Part shown: piece by piece, positions 1 to 8,104 of the stretch
How positions within the stretch are numbered: the first letter of the stretch is position 1
Layout: every line of letters starts with the position of its first letter
From: Aquimarina sp. RZ0
GTDB taxonomy: Bacteria > Bacteroidota > Bacteroidia > Flavobacteriales > Flavobacteriaceae
Direction: 5' to 3'
DNA: 64,000 bases
Assembly (NCBI RefSeq): GCF_008370685.1
Contig: NZ_VTZU01000030.1
Location: forward strand, 1 to 64,000
The notes under the pieces: generated by a model
Database searches by the model: none
Told to the model about the DNA's origin: nothing
Seen by the model: only the letters and a program-made list of their open reading frames with translations
Translations under genes and position numbers: made by a program

Positions 1-1
1 T

Positions 2-161
2 AAAATATGAGAAAATATATCTCAATCCGCCTAATGGTGGATTAGATTTATATCAAAAAGTAAAAGAATATATTGAGTTTTACAACACCAAAAGAAGACA
101 TACTGAAATTGGAAAAGTACCCCCAAATCAAATATTTTACCAAAAACAAATGGCTTCTTAG
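2..161 (+). mobile_element. IS3-family transposase (OrfB), 3' end only
   Basis: The window opens inside a reading frame that ends at 159-161. Its last 52 residues match the C-terminal end of the integrase (rve) core of IS3-family OrfB transposases, with the hallmark FYNTKRRHTEIGKVPPNQIF (residues chosen within the motif limit) placed just before the stop. The catalytic DDE residues lie mostly upstream, outside the window. The element appears to end about 45 bp after the stop: a candidate terminal repeat lies at about 180-205, after which sequence homologous to an M57 peptidase begins. The left end of the element cannot be seen. Confidence 0.85.
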
Positions 162-177
162 AAATTAAAAATATCTT

Positions 178-207
178 TAAGCTGTCCTAAGCATTGGGAG
201 TATCATA
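178..207 (+). repeat. probable right terminal inverted repeat of the IS3 element
   Basis: Between the transposase stop (161) and the first residues homologous to the downstream peptidase (about 208-217) there is room only for the insertion-sequence end. The sequence ctgtcctaagcattggga at 182-199 looks like an IS3-type terminus. The matching left repeat is outside the window, so this is inferred from position. Confidence 0.45.
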
Positions 208-927
208 TACCGTTTCGATGATATTTTTATTGAATCACAAGATCTAAAACAAATGACTAAAGATTTCAGTCATCAATCAAGTGAAACCACAACCAAACTC
301 TATGTAAGAACCAACACAAATCGGATTAGTTTACCAGCAAATGGAAAGCGAACTATAGTTGTCGCCGGGCTTTCTAATACCGAAAGAAAACTAGACAACA
401 CACAGATGCAGGCATTAGAAGATGCAGTTAATGATCTAAACAGTCTAAATCTGGAAGCTGTAAGTCTAAAATTTGAAAAAAGAACAGAAAAGCAACACGA
501 GGAATCCAACAACAAAAACTCAACCGTACTCATACTCAGAGACGCTAGAAATATTAATGATTTCCGAGAAGGAGAATTCGCGATAGCAAGTTTCTCAAAA
601 AATGGCAACCCTGGATCACCCATCACCATAACTCCTAATAATACTGAATTAAATACTCCAGAATTCTTTTTTAAAGGCATTTTTTTACACGAACTTGGAC
701 ACACATTCGGAATTGTTCACTCCGATTTTGATACGCGAACCTCTTGTGGTTTGAATACTACTGATGGTTCCAGAAACAGAGTTATCGAACACATTCCAGG
801 TACCAGCACTGATACCAGTGATACCAATTCAATAATGGCTGCCTGTGCTACCGATATCGGCGTATTCTCACTGACATCACAGGATAAAACCGCAATCCGC
901 AGAATTTTTCAGAGAGCCGAATTTTAA
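208..927 (+). pseudogene. M57-type (dual-action HEIGH) metallopeptidase, 5' end removed by the IS3 insertion
   Basis: An ATG-initiated reading frame runs from 253 to 927 (224 residues). It carries the zinc signature HELGHTFGIVH at residues 146-156 of that frame and the tail pattern of peptidase M57. There is no signal peptide. The frame stays open upstream of the ATG back to 181, and the extra residues YRFDDIFIESQ align with the segment IVETDIFLTEA of the intact relative at 29935-31140. The homology stops where the IS3 end is expected, so roughly the first 65 residues, including the lipoprotein signal, are lost. The catalytic core survives, but an exported product is unlikely. A cytosolic product from the 253 ATG cannot be excluded. 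Confidence 0.8.
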
Positions 928-940
928 TAATAACAACATA

Positions 941-971
941 GAAGGTCATCTAGAATTTCTATATGACCTTC
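941..971. terminator. hairpin between convergent genes
   Basis: A 9-bp perfect stem (gaaggtcat at 941-949 with atgaccttc at 963-971) separates two genes that point at each other. A bidirectional terminator is the natural reading. Confidence 0.7.
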
Positions 972-981
972 CTATTTTAAG

Positions 982-1305
982 CTACTTTCTCTTTCTAAAA
1001 ATATAACTCATCCAGACTGGATCATTTTCTTCAGACACTACCGATTGGCGATCGACAAACTCCCAATTAGCATCATTCATATAATTTAACAAATCAGACG
1101 TTCCTTCCAAGTCTTCTATTTCTTTAATAGTAATTCGTTTTCCTTCTAAAGATTTCTGCTCTTGTACTTTTATTCTTTTTACTCGCCCACTATTATTAGC
1201 CTTTTGGACTACTATAATTTCTAAATAATTGTATTTAGGAATTTCCTGTGATTGTATCGAAAAAGAAATTAACAAAAGAAAAACTGTAATTGTATATGAT
1301 TTCAT
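982..1305 (-). CDS. small secreted protein of unknown function
   Basis: 107 residues. The N-terminus is a clear signal peptide (MKSYTITVFLLLISFSIQSQ) with the SQ/QE cleavage context common in Flavobacteriaceae. The mature part is about 87 residues and rich in charged residues. It ends in a basic FRKRK tail and has no cysteines. I do not recognise a family. It stands alone between a terminator and the rplU-rpmA operon. Confidence 0.7.
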   Translation of the reverse strand: MKSYTITVFLLLISFSIQSQEIPKYNYLEIIVVQKANNSGRVKRIKVQEQKSLEGKRITIKEIEDLEGTSDLLNYMNDANWEFVDRQSVVSEENDPVWMSYIFRKRK

Positions 1306-1348
1306 GTGTATGGTTTTAATCTTTTAAAAATAAATAAAAAACAGAAAA

Positions 1349-1375
1349 CCCTTCTTGAGATCAACTCAAAAAGGG
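1349..1375 (-). terminator. terminator of rplU-rpmA
   Basis: On the minus strand an 11-bp stem with one mismatch (1365-1375 with 1349-1359) is followed by a T-rich run. It lies 31 bp beyond the rpmA stop. Confidence 0.75.
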
Positions 1376-1405
1376 CTTCAATATTTATTACAAAGGAAAA
1401 TATCC

Positions 1406-1666
1406 TTATGCTTCAAAAGGAACTATAGAAACATAAGATTTATTATCTTTTTTCTTAGTAAACTTTACTACACCATCAATTTTAGCGTGTAATGTATGAT
1501 CTTTACCAGCGTAAACATTCTCACCTGGCTTATGTGTTGTACCTCTTTGTCTAATAATGATGTTACCAGCAACAGCAGCTTGACCTCCGAATATCTTAAC
1601 TCCTAAGCGTTTTGATTCGGACTCTCTACCATTCTTCGAACTACCAACTCCTTTTTTATGAGCCAT
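1406..1666 (-). CDS. rpmA: 50S ribosomal protein L27 (bL27)
   Basis: 86 residues, the usual length. It begins [20 protein letters not shown], the conserved N-terminus that reaches toward the peptidyl-transferase centre, followed by LGVKIFGGQ and [10 protein letters not shown]. It starts directly at MAHKKG, so it lacks the cleaved N-terminal extension found in Firmicutes. It lies 33 bp downstream of rplU in the universal rplU-rpmA order and shares its promoter and terminator. Confidence 0.98.
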   Translation of the reverse strand: MAHKKGVGSSKNGRESESKRLGVKIFGGQAAVAGNIIIRQRGTTHKPGENVYAGKDHTLHAKIDGVVKFTKKKDNKSYVSIVPFEA

Positions 1667-1699
1667 TTTCTTTAGATTTTATATGATTAATCAGTTGGA

Positions 1700-2344
1700 T
1701 TATTTCTCAATCCCACCATCTAATTTATCTTGCCATACTTTTAATTCATCCCACTTACCATCAGCAGCCATTTCTGCCTGTTTAGGCCAGGTATCAGGCA
1801 CGTGATTACCACGAACATCCTTGATAAACTCAGCAATCTGATTAGGGTCAGCTTTTGCCAAATCTGCAAAAGTTACAATTCCATTAGCATTCAAGGTTTC
1901 AGCAATTTTAGGACCGATCCCTTCAATCTTCTTAAGATCATCTCCCTTTGCTGTCTTCTTTGAAGCGGCTTTCTTTTCAGTTTTTGGAGCTTCTTTTTTA
2001 GCCTCTTTCTTTGGAGCAGCTTTTTTAGCTCCAGAAGATACTATATCTTCTATTATGATTTCAGTAAGAGATTGACGGTGACCATTTCTAACACGGTATC
2101 CTTTACGTCTCTTTTTCTTGAAAACGATAACTTTATCACCTCTTAGGTGTCTTGTGATTTTTGCTCCTACTTGAGCTCCATCTATAGCTGGGGCGCCTAA
2201 AGTAATATTTTCACCATCTACAGTAAGAAGAACTTTGTCAAAAGCGACTTTATCTCCTTCTTCACCTGCTAAACGATGTACAAAAACTTTTTGGTCTTTT
2301 GCAACCTTAAATTGCTGCCCTGCTATCTCTACAATTGCGTACAT
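1700..2344 (-). CDS. rplU: 50S ribosomal protein L21 (bL21) with C-terminal helix-hairpin-helix extension
   Basis: 214 residues, about twice the normal L21. Residues 1-103 are a standard L21 (MYAIVEIAGQQFKV start, GYRVRNGHRQ signature). A Lys/Ala/Pro-rich linker spans about 106-133. Residues 134-214 form a helix-hairpin-helix/DUF4332-like domain with DDLKKIEGIGPKIAETLNANGI and NHVPDTWPKQAEMA. Fusions of this kind are known in Bacteroidetes L21. The role of the added domain is not established; RNA or DNA binding is an inference. First gene of the rplU-rpmA operon, with a good Bacteroidetes promoter upstream. Confidence 0.97.
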   Translation of the reverse strand: MYAIVEIAGQQFKVAKDQKVFVHRLAGEEGDKVAFDKVLLTVDGENITLGAPAIDGAQVGAKITRHLRGDKVIVFKKKRRKGYRVRNGHRQSLTEIIIEDIVSSGAKKAAPKKEAKKEAPKTEKKAASKKTAKGDDLKKIEGIGPKIAETLNANGIVTFADLAKADPNQIAEFIKDVRGNHVPDTWPKQAEMAADGKWDELKVWQDKLDGGIEK

Positions 2345-2408
2345 AGCGTAACGTTTAATTTATTTTATACTAATAAAAGAACTACTGCCTATTCAATTTA
2401 GGCGGGTG

Positions 2409-2438
2409 CAAATATACTGCTAATTAATTAAATGGCAA
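2409..2438 (-). promoter_or_regulatory. rplU-rpmA promoter (TTG, 19 nt, TATATTTG)
   Basis: On the minus strand a TTG (2438-2436) is separated by 19 nt from TATATTTG (2416-2409). This matches the Bacteroidetes sigma-ABfr consensus of TTG around -33 and TAnnTTTG around -7. It ends about 65 bp upstream of the rplU start. Confidence 0.75.
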
Positions 2439-2443
2439 ATATT

Positions 2444-2917
2444 TTATACTTTTAAAGAATAAGAATTGGAGTTTTTTTTCGTATTCCAGCTTTCTTTAAA
2501 TAATTGCATAAAAGATAGTGTTAATACAAAAGTGGTTGCAAACCCCATAATAGCCGAAACAAAAACGACAAGACCCACACCTACATGATAATGAGAACTC
2601 CAATTGGCAAGCATTATCGGAAGAAAATCAGTATTTATATTCGTAACGTATACTGCAAAGAAAATAACAAAACCTACTGTAGCATTAAACCCTGTAAATA
2701 ATCCTGCCATAAAACCTTTCTGATATTCAAAAGCACTTCCTTTCTCTTTTTTATAATCTTTCATAGCTCTATACAAACCAATGGCAACGATAATACCATT
2801 TCCTAAACTAAATATAGGATTCGTTTGTACACCTATCAATGATAAAATTAAAAAATATGCGATCAATCCTATTGCGATGAGAACTCCATATTTAACTGGT
2901 ATCGTTGACTTCTTCAT
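2444..2917 (-). CDS. DUF4199 family membrane protein
   Basis: 157 residues with four predicted membrane segments (about 9-30, 33-50, 72-95, 112-138) and a short polar C-terminus. The pattern GLYRAMKDYKKEKGSAFEYQKGF between the second and third segments is typical of the DUF4199 family, which is widespread in Bacteroidetes and of unknown function. It lies alone between the ribosomal operon and the M16 pair. Confidence 0.8.
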   Translation of the reverse strand: MKKSTIPVKYGVLIAIGLIAYFLILSLIGVQTNPIFSLGNGIIVAIGLYRAMKDYKKEKGSAFEYQKGFMAGLFTGFNATVGFVIFFAVYVTNINTDFLPIMLANWSSHYHVGVGLVVFVSAIMGFATTFVLTLSFMQLFKESWNTKKNSNSYSLKV

Positions 2918-3088
2918 GATTCAATGTATTTGATTTAACATAAATTTATGAAATTTAGATCGTTTTTCAACCCAACAAACTGTTAATTTATTGTTTTTAA
3001 GTAAATTAGAATTACGTATCGCTTTTTCACAAAAGTTGTAACAAAACACGATATTTACATACAAATCTGATAAATAAAATTATTACTA

Positions 3089-4411
3089 ATGAAAACTAAA
3101 TTTTACACAATTGCTTGTGGACTTGTAATTGCCGCATCTATTAGTGCTCAGGAAGTGGAATTTACGGAGTATGACATGGAGAATGGTCTTCACGTAATTT
3201 TACATCAAGACAATGGGGCACCAGTAGTAACAACCTCCGTTATGTATCACGTAGGCGGAAAAGATCGTACGGAAGGTCGTACTGGATTTGCTCATTTTTT
3301 TGAACACCTCTTATTTGAAGGAACAAAAAATATAGGACGAGGAAAATGGTTTGAAATCGTTTCCTCTAATGGAGGACAGAATAATGCTAATACCTCACAG
3401 GACAGAACGTATTATTATGAGGTTTTCCCCTCTAATAATATAGAACTAGCCTTATGGTTGGAATCAGAACGAATGTTGCATCCTGTGATTGACCAAAAGG
3501 GCATAGACACGCAACAAGAGGTTGTAAAAGAGGAAAAAAGATTACGTTATGATAACTCTCCTTATGGTCAGCTACTACCCGTTTTAGGAAAAAACCTATT
3601 TAAAATACATCCTTATAAAGATCCTAATATAGGATACATGAAAGATCTGGATGCCGCCACATTGGATGATGTAATTGCCTATAATAAAAAATATTACATC
3701 CCTAACAATGCCGTTTTAGTCGTTGCGGGAGATATTGATATTGATAAAACCAAAAAATTAATTAACGATTATTTTTCTGCCATTCCCAAAGGTGAAAAAA
3801 TTACGCGCAACTACCCTAAGGAGGAACCTATCACAGAACAAATTAACACCAAAGCATATGATGCCAATATTCAGATTCCTGCAACAGCTATTGCCTATAG
3901 AACACCAGGATTTAGAGAAAGAGATGCTTATGTATTAGAAATGATCTCCACATATTTGAGTGATGGAAAAAGCTCAAAACTTTATAAAAAAATGGTGGAT
4001 CAACAAAAACAAGCCTTACAAGTAGGTGCTTTTAGCATCCCGCAAGAAGATTATGGGATGTATTTGGTATTTGCACTTCCGGTAGGAGACACTACGCTTG
4101 ATGTATTAATTACCGAAATGGAAGCAGAAGTTGCAAAAGTAAGAGATGAATTAATCTCTGAAAAGGACTATCAAAAGTTGCAGAATAAATTTGAAAATCG
4201 TTTCGTAAATTCTAATTCCAGTGTGTCTGGCATCGCTAATTCTCTCGCAAAATATAATCTGCTATACAAGGATACCTCTTTGATTAATAAAGAAATCGAA
4301 ATCTACCGCTCTATTACGCGTGAAGAAATTAAAGAAGTAGCAAGCAAGCATCTGAATCCTAACCAAAGAGCCATCATTGATTACTTACCAAAAGATAAAG
4401 CTGAAAACTAA
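3089..4411 (+). CDS. M16 family zinc metallopeptidase (catalytic subunit)
   Basis: 440 residues with a signal peptide (cleavage near residue 20). The inverted zinc motif HFFEH is at residues 69-73 and the third ligand Glu at about 149, giving the HxxEHx76E signature of the pitrilysin/MPP family. It is the right length for a half-size, two-domain M16 chain, which acts as a heterodimer. The gene 13 bp downstream encodes the partner that lacks the zinc site, as in mitochondrial MPP-alpha/beta. Likely a periplasmic peptide-degrading enzyme. Confidence 0.95.
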   Translation: MKTKFYTIACGLVIAASISAQEVEFTEYDMENGLHVILHQDNGAPVVTTSVMYHVGGKDRTEGRTGFAHFFEHLLFEGTKNIGRGKWFEIVSSNGGQNNANTSQDRTYYYEVFPSNNIELALWLESERMLHPVIDQKGIDTQQEVVKEEKRLRYDNSPYGQLLPVLGKNLFKIHPYKDPNIGYMKDLDAATLDDVIAYNKKYYIPNNAVLVVAGDIDIDKTKKLINDYFSAIPKGEKITRNYPKEEPITEQINTKAYDANIQIPATAIAYRTPGFRERDAYVLEMISTYLSDGKSSKLYKKMVDQQKQALQVGAFSIPQEDYGMYLVFALPVGDTTLDVLITEMEAEVAKVRDELISEKDYQKLQNKFENRFVNSNSSVSGIANSLAKYNLLYKDTSLINKEIEIYRSITREEIKEVASKHLNPNQRAIIDYLPKDKAEN

Positions 4412-4424
4412 GAAATTATAAAAA

Positions 4425-6488
4425 ATGAAAAAAATAATAATAACATTGGTATTGGCTTTTGTGGTCATAAACCTTAAGGCGCAAGTTGACAGAAGCAAGA
4501 TGCCTAAATCTGGCCCAGCTCCAGAAATAAACCTAAAAGAAGCCAGACGTTTCGAACTCAATAACGGATTAAAAGTATTAGTAGTAGAAAATCACAAGCT
4601 ACCCAGAGTAAGCATACAATTGCAAATTGACAACTCTCCTATACAGGAAGGAGACAAAGCCGGAGTTGCAAGCCTTACATCCAGCCTCCTAGGCAATGGC
4701 TCTACCTCCATATCAAAGGATGATTTTAATGAAGAGGTTGATTTTCTGGGTGCAACGATGAATTTTGGATCACAGAGTGCTTTTTCATCTTCTTTATCCA
4801 AATATTTTCCAAGAATATTAGAGTTATTGTCTGATGCTGCCATCAATCCTAATTTTACTCAGGAAGAGTTCGAAAAAGAAAAAGCAAAGCTGATTACCGG
4901 GTTAAAAACTCAGGAAAAAAACGTTGCCTCTATTGCTGGCAGAGTGCAGAGAGTACTGGCGTATGGAGCAAAGCATCCTTATGGAGAATTCACAAGTGAA
5001 AAGACTGTAAATAATGTAGCGCTGGAAGATGTGAAAAGTTTTTATGAAAAATTTTTCACTCCCTCTAATGCATATCTTATTATTATAGGAGATGTTAATT
5101 TTGAAGAAGCGCGTTCATTAGTAAAAAAAAGTTTTACTCCCTGGTCTAAAAAAGGGGTGTTTTCGGTTAATTTCTCTAAGCCTGCTAATGCCCAATATAC
5201 ACAAATCAACTTTATAGATGTTCCCAATGCAGTACAATCAGAAATTGCTGTTCAAAATTTGGTAGACTTAAAAATGAGTGACCCTGATTATCTTCCTGCA
5301 TTGGTTGCCAATCAAATTCTGGGAGGAGGAGGAGAAGCACGTCTTTTCCTTAACCTACGTGAAGATAAAGGATACACATATGGTTCTTATTCCAGATTAG
5401 GCAATGACAAATATGCCCCGTCAAGATTTAGAGCAACTGCCAGTGTGCGTAACGTAGTAACTGACAGTTCTGTCGTTGAAATTTTAAAAGAAATAGATCG
5501 TATTAGCAAAGAACCCGTTTCTGCAGAAGAATTAAAAAACACAAAAGCCAAATATGTTGGTAATTTTGTTTTAGCACTGGAAAAGCCAGAAACCATTGCT
5601 CGATATGCATTGAATATAGAAATTGAAGGTCTTCCTAAAGATTTTTATAAAACCTATCTAGAACGTATCAATGCAATTACTATAGAGGATGTACAAAAGG
5701 CTTCAAAAAAATATTTTAATATTGATAATGCACGCGTTGTTGTAACAGGTAAGGGAAGTGATGTTTTAGAAAATCTGGAAAAAGTAACTTTTAATGGCAA
5801 GAAAATTCCCGTTTTATACTTTGATAAGTATGGCAACAAAACGGAAAAACCGAATTATAATGCAGCCACTCCAGAGGGTGTAACCGCTCAATCCGTTTTA
5901 GAAACTTATTTCAAGGCAATTGGCGGAAAAGACAAGCTAGAAGCTGTACAATCTACTTTTATGACCGCCGCTGCGACTATGGGAGGCGCAAGTCTAAATA
6001 TGACGACCAAGGTAACTACAAACAATCAAACAAATACAGACATCTTATTTGGCGGTAATTCTGTGAGCAAAAACATATTTGATGGCATAAAAGGATATAG
6101 AATGGTTCAGGGGCAAAAAATTGACTATACCGAAGAAGAAACTACAGACGCAAAAAAAGAAGTTTTTCCTTTTCCAGAACTTAAGAACGCTACAGCAGCA
6201 TTAGATGGTATTGATTCTTATGATGGTGGCAAAGCGTATAAACTAAAAATGAGTGATAAGAAAACTACTTATTTTGACACAGAAAATGGTCTGAAAGTGA
6301 AAGACATTTTAGTACAGGAACAAAATGGTCAACCAACTACAACAACAATTGATTATAGTAATTATAAAGAAGTTAATGGAATAAAATTTCCTTTTACCAT
6401 TTCAATTGCTGTCGGTCCGCAGAAATTTGATTTCAATGTTTCTGATGTCAAAATCAATGAAGGTGTAAGCGATGAAGATTTTAAATAG
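4425..6488 (+). CDS. M16 family peptidase-like partner subunit with C-terminal extra domain
   Basis: 687 residues with a signal peptide. The N-terminal 460 residues are an M16 fold in which the HxxEH site is replaced (ASLTSSLLGNG at the equivalent place), so it should not bind zinc. It keeps the GGGGEARLFLNLREDKGYTYG substrate-binding region of the second domain. Residues about 480-687 add a domain resembling lipoprotein-carrier/LolA-like beta sheets (repeated FDTENGLKVK-type strands). It follows the catalytic M16 gene by 13 bp and ends at a strong terminator. Confidence 0.92.
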   Translation: MKKIIITLVLAFVVINLKAQVDRSKMPKSGPAPEINLKEARRFELNNGLKVLVVENHKLPRVSIQLQIDNSPIQEGDKAGVASLTSSLLGNGSTSISKDDFNEEVDFLGATMNFGSQSAFSSSLSKYFPRILELLSDAAINPNFTQEEFEKEKAKLITGLKTQEKNVASIAGRVQRVLAYGAKHPYGEFTSEKTVNNVALEDVKSFYEKFFTPSNAYLIIIGDVNFEEARSLVKKSFTPWSKKGVFSVNFSKPANAQYTQINFIDVPNAVQSEIAVQNLVDLKMSDPDYLPALVANQILGGGGEARLFLNLREDKGYTYGSYSRLGNDKYAPSRFRATASVRNVVTDSSVVEILKEIDRISKEPVSAEELKNTKAKYVGNFVLALEKPETIARYALNIEIEGLPKDFYKTYLERINAITIEDVQKASKKYFNIDNARVVVTGKGSDVLENLEKVTFNGKKIPVLYFDKYGNKTEKPNYNAATPEGVTAQSVLETYFKAIGGKDKLEAVQSTFMTAAATMGGASLNMTTKVTTNNQTNTDILFGGNSVSKNIFDGIKGYRMVQGQKIDYTEEETTDAKKEVFPFPELKNATAALDGIDSYDGGKAYKLKMSDKKTTYFDTENGLKVKDILVQEQNGQPTTTTIDYSNYKEVNGIKFPFTISIAVGPQKFDFNVSDVKINEGVSDEDFK

Positions 6489-6513
6489 CACGTCACATTA
6501 GACAAAAAATATA

Positions 6514-6542
6514 AAGACCCGTTCTACACCAGAACGGGTCTT
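6514..6542 (+). terminator. terminator of the M16 operon
   Basis: A 12-bp perfect stem (6514-6525 with 6531-6542) with a 5-nt loop starts about 25 bp after the stop. Confidence 0.85.
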
Positions 6543-6593
6543 ATAGTATTTATGATTTAAAAATACCCACATAAAAGTTGAAATAGTAAACTA

Positions 6594-6660
6594 CCTCGGG
6601 GCAAGCCCGAGGCATTTATTGAAAAAAACATGTTGACTTCGAGGAAAGCCACGGAGCATT
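6594..6660. repeat. two REP-like hairpin units in tandem
   Basis: The first unit, 6594-6612, is a perfect 7-bp GC-rich stem (cctcggg/cccgagg) followed by gcatttattg. The second, 6637-6660, is a decayed version (cttcgaggaaagccacggag) followed by the same gcattta tail. A GC-rich stem with a fixed tail in AT-rich DNA is the pattern of REP elements. A similar unit lies at 39182-39215. Confidence 0.6.
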
Positions 6661-6662
6661 TA

Positions 6663-6824
6663 ATACGATTTGTGATTAAAAAATTCGTATAAATTCATTG
6701 AATTATTTTTTCTTTATGCAAGGCAAAAAAATCAAGCATAGCTATAGCTACGGTTTATTTTTTAAACGAAGTAGAAAGAAAAAAGAAACGATGAATATGC
6801 GAAATTTTTAGTTATAAATCGTAT
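6663..6824 (+). repeat. 162-bp palindromic repeat, family A, copy 1
   Basis: Starts atacgatttgtgattaaaaa and ends agttataaatcgtat. The two halves are imperfect inverted complements along the whole length, with the centre at agctatagct (6740-6749). Three other copies of the same length are at 31970, 38202 and 57334 (reversed). No transposase is encoded. ERIC-like or MITE-like. This copy has one base difference in the run after gtagaaag. Confidence 0.92.
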
Positions 6825-6825
6825 A

Positions 6826-7009
6826 AATCTCGATTATCGAGTAACCTGAGCTTATTATGTAGAAGATTAAAAACCATCAATCCTAGTGTTTTGAAAAAGA
6901 AAAAGTGTATCGAGATTAGGTTTTTATACCAAATTCTTAAATGAAGTCACCATACCCTGAGTTAAAAAAGAAATTATTTTAGCATGTAATCTCATTTAAG
7001 AAATGGCAT
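6826..7009. repeat. two further inverted repeats in the gene-free island
   Basis: aatctcgat (6826-6834) pairs with atcgagatt (6909-6917). Separately, ataccaaattcttaaatga (6926-6944) pairs imperfectly with tcatttaagaaatggcat (6992-7009). The second resembles a small non-autonomous palindrome. No gene is visible between 6543 and 7098. Confidence 0.45.
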
Positions 7010-7098
7010 CACACCCAAAACACTTGTTTTCGAGACAAAATTTTTATCAGAATTTCACTCAAATCGACGCACTGGAGTTAATCAGAATCAGGTTCGTA

Positions 7099-7974
7099 TT
7101 ATTTTTTTCGATTTGCCAGATATACTCCCAGAATAATGATTCCTGACGCTAGTCCCTGATATAAAGTGAATATCTCACCATCTAGCATACCCCATGTCAT
7201 CGCAACAATTGGGATGATATATGTAACTGATGTCGCAAAAACCGGTGTGCTTATCTGAACAAGCTTGTTAAATAAAACCTTGGCTATTCCTGTACCCAAA
7301 ATTGCTAGAATAAATATATACCCCAAACTTGTATGCACCTTTGGATCTGTCAACACTGCAGTCTTAAAAAAGCCTGAAAAAACCAATATAACCAATGAAG
7401 GTATTATCAACATTATAAAATTACCGTTGGCAATAGCCATTGGGGAGATATTTTGCATATAGCGTTTTATAATATTTACATTTATAGCATAACAAACAGA
7501 AGCAACAAGCACTAGAGAAACGTACCAATAATTTTGATTAGGGTTGACAGCGGCTCCTTCCCATATCAATGCCAAGCACCCCATTAGCCCCACAATCACG
7601 CCAATTAACTGATTTTTATGAAACCCTAGTGAAAATATCAGTGTTCCCAAAATCAATGTTACCAATGGAGTTGTAGAATTTAGTACAGAAGCAATTGCAC
7701 TGTCTATTTCAGTTTCGGCAAATGCAAATAAAAATGCTGGAATAAAATTTCCAACAAACGCAGAAATAGTTACCCATTTCCATTCTTGCTTTTTTATTGT
7801 TTTTATACTTGAAAAACCAATTAATAGTAAAAATATCGCTGCTAATAATGTTCTGATTGCTCCTAATTGTATAGGAGTAAAACCAATCAATGATTTCTTT
7901 ATCAAGATAAAAGAACTACCCCATACTAATGACAGTACTATCAGGTAAATCCATTTAAGATTTTTCTCTTGCAT
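7099..7974 (-). CDS. EamA/DMT superfamily transporter
   Basis: 291 residues with ten predicted membrane helices in two five-helix repeats, the EamA layout. The first repeat starts YLIVLSLVWGSSFILIKKSL, with the conserved WGSSF motif, and the second begins near WYVSLVLVASVCYAINVNI. These are drug/metabolite transporters of the inner membrane, commonly exporting amino acids or metabolites. The substrate cannot be told from the sequence. It is a lone gene, next to but not obviously co-transcribed with the ligase pair. Confidence 0.93.
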   Translation of the reverse strand: MQEKNLKWIYLIVLSLVWGSSFILIKKSLIGFTPIQLGAIRTLLAAIFLLLIGFSSIKTIKKQEWKWVTISAFVGNFIPAFLFAFAETEIDSAIASVLNSTTPLVTLILGTLIFSLGFHKNQLIGVIVGLMGCLALIWEGAAVNPNQNYWYVSLVLVASVCYAINVNIIKRYMQNISPMAIANGNFIMLIIPSLVILVFSGFFKTAVLTDPKVHTSLGYIFILAILGTGIAKVLFNKLVQISTPVFATSVTYIIPIVAMTWGMLDGEIFTLYQGLASGIIILGVYLANRKK

Positions 7975-8104
7975 TTCTTTTTAATAGATCGCAAAAATCA
8001 CTAAAATTATGCTAGCAGTATCTACATATCAGAAAAATTTAACGAATATGTGATTTATTTAGAGAATAAAATTCAATCGCTCTAAAATATCAATATTTTT
8101 ACCT

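Noticed and set aside
300..704. Minus-strand ORF of 134 codons opposite the M57 fragment
   Set aside because: It lies entirely opposite a well-supported protease frame and has no recognisable motif or leader.
6716..6811. A 31-codon ORF (MQGKKIKHSYSYG...) present in all four family-A repeats
   Set aside because: The family-B copy of identical length has stops in the equivalent frame, and the whole element is palindromic, so the open frame is most easily explained by shared sequence rather than coding.
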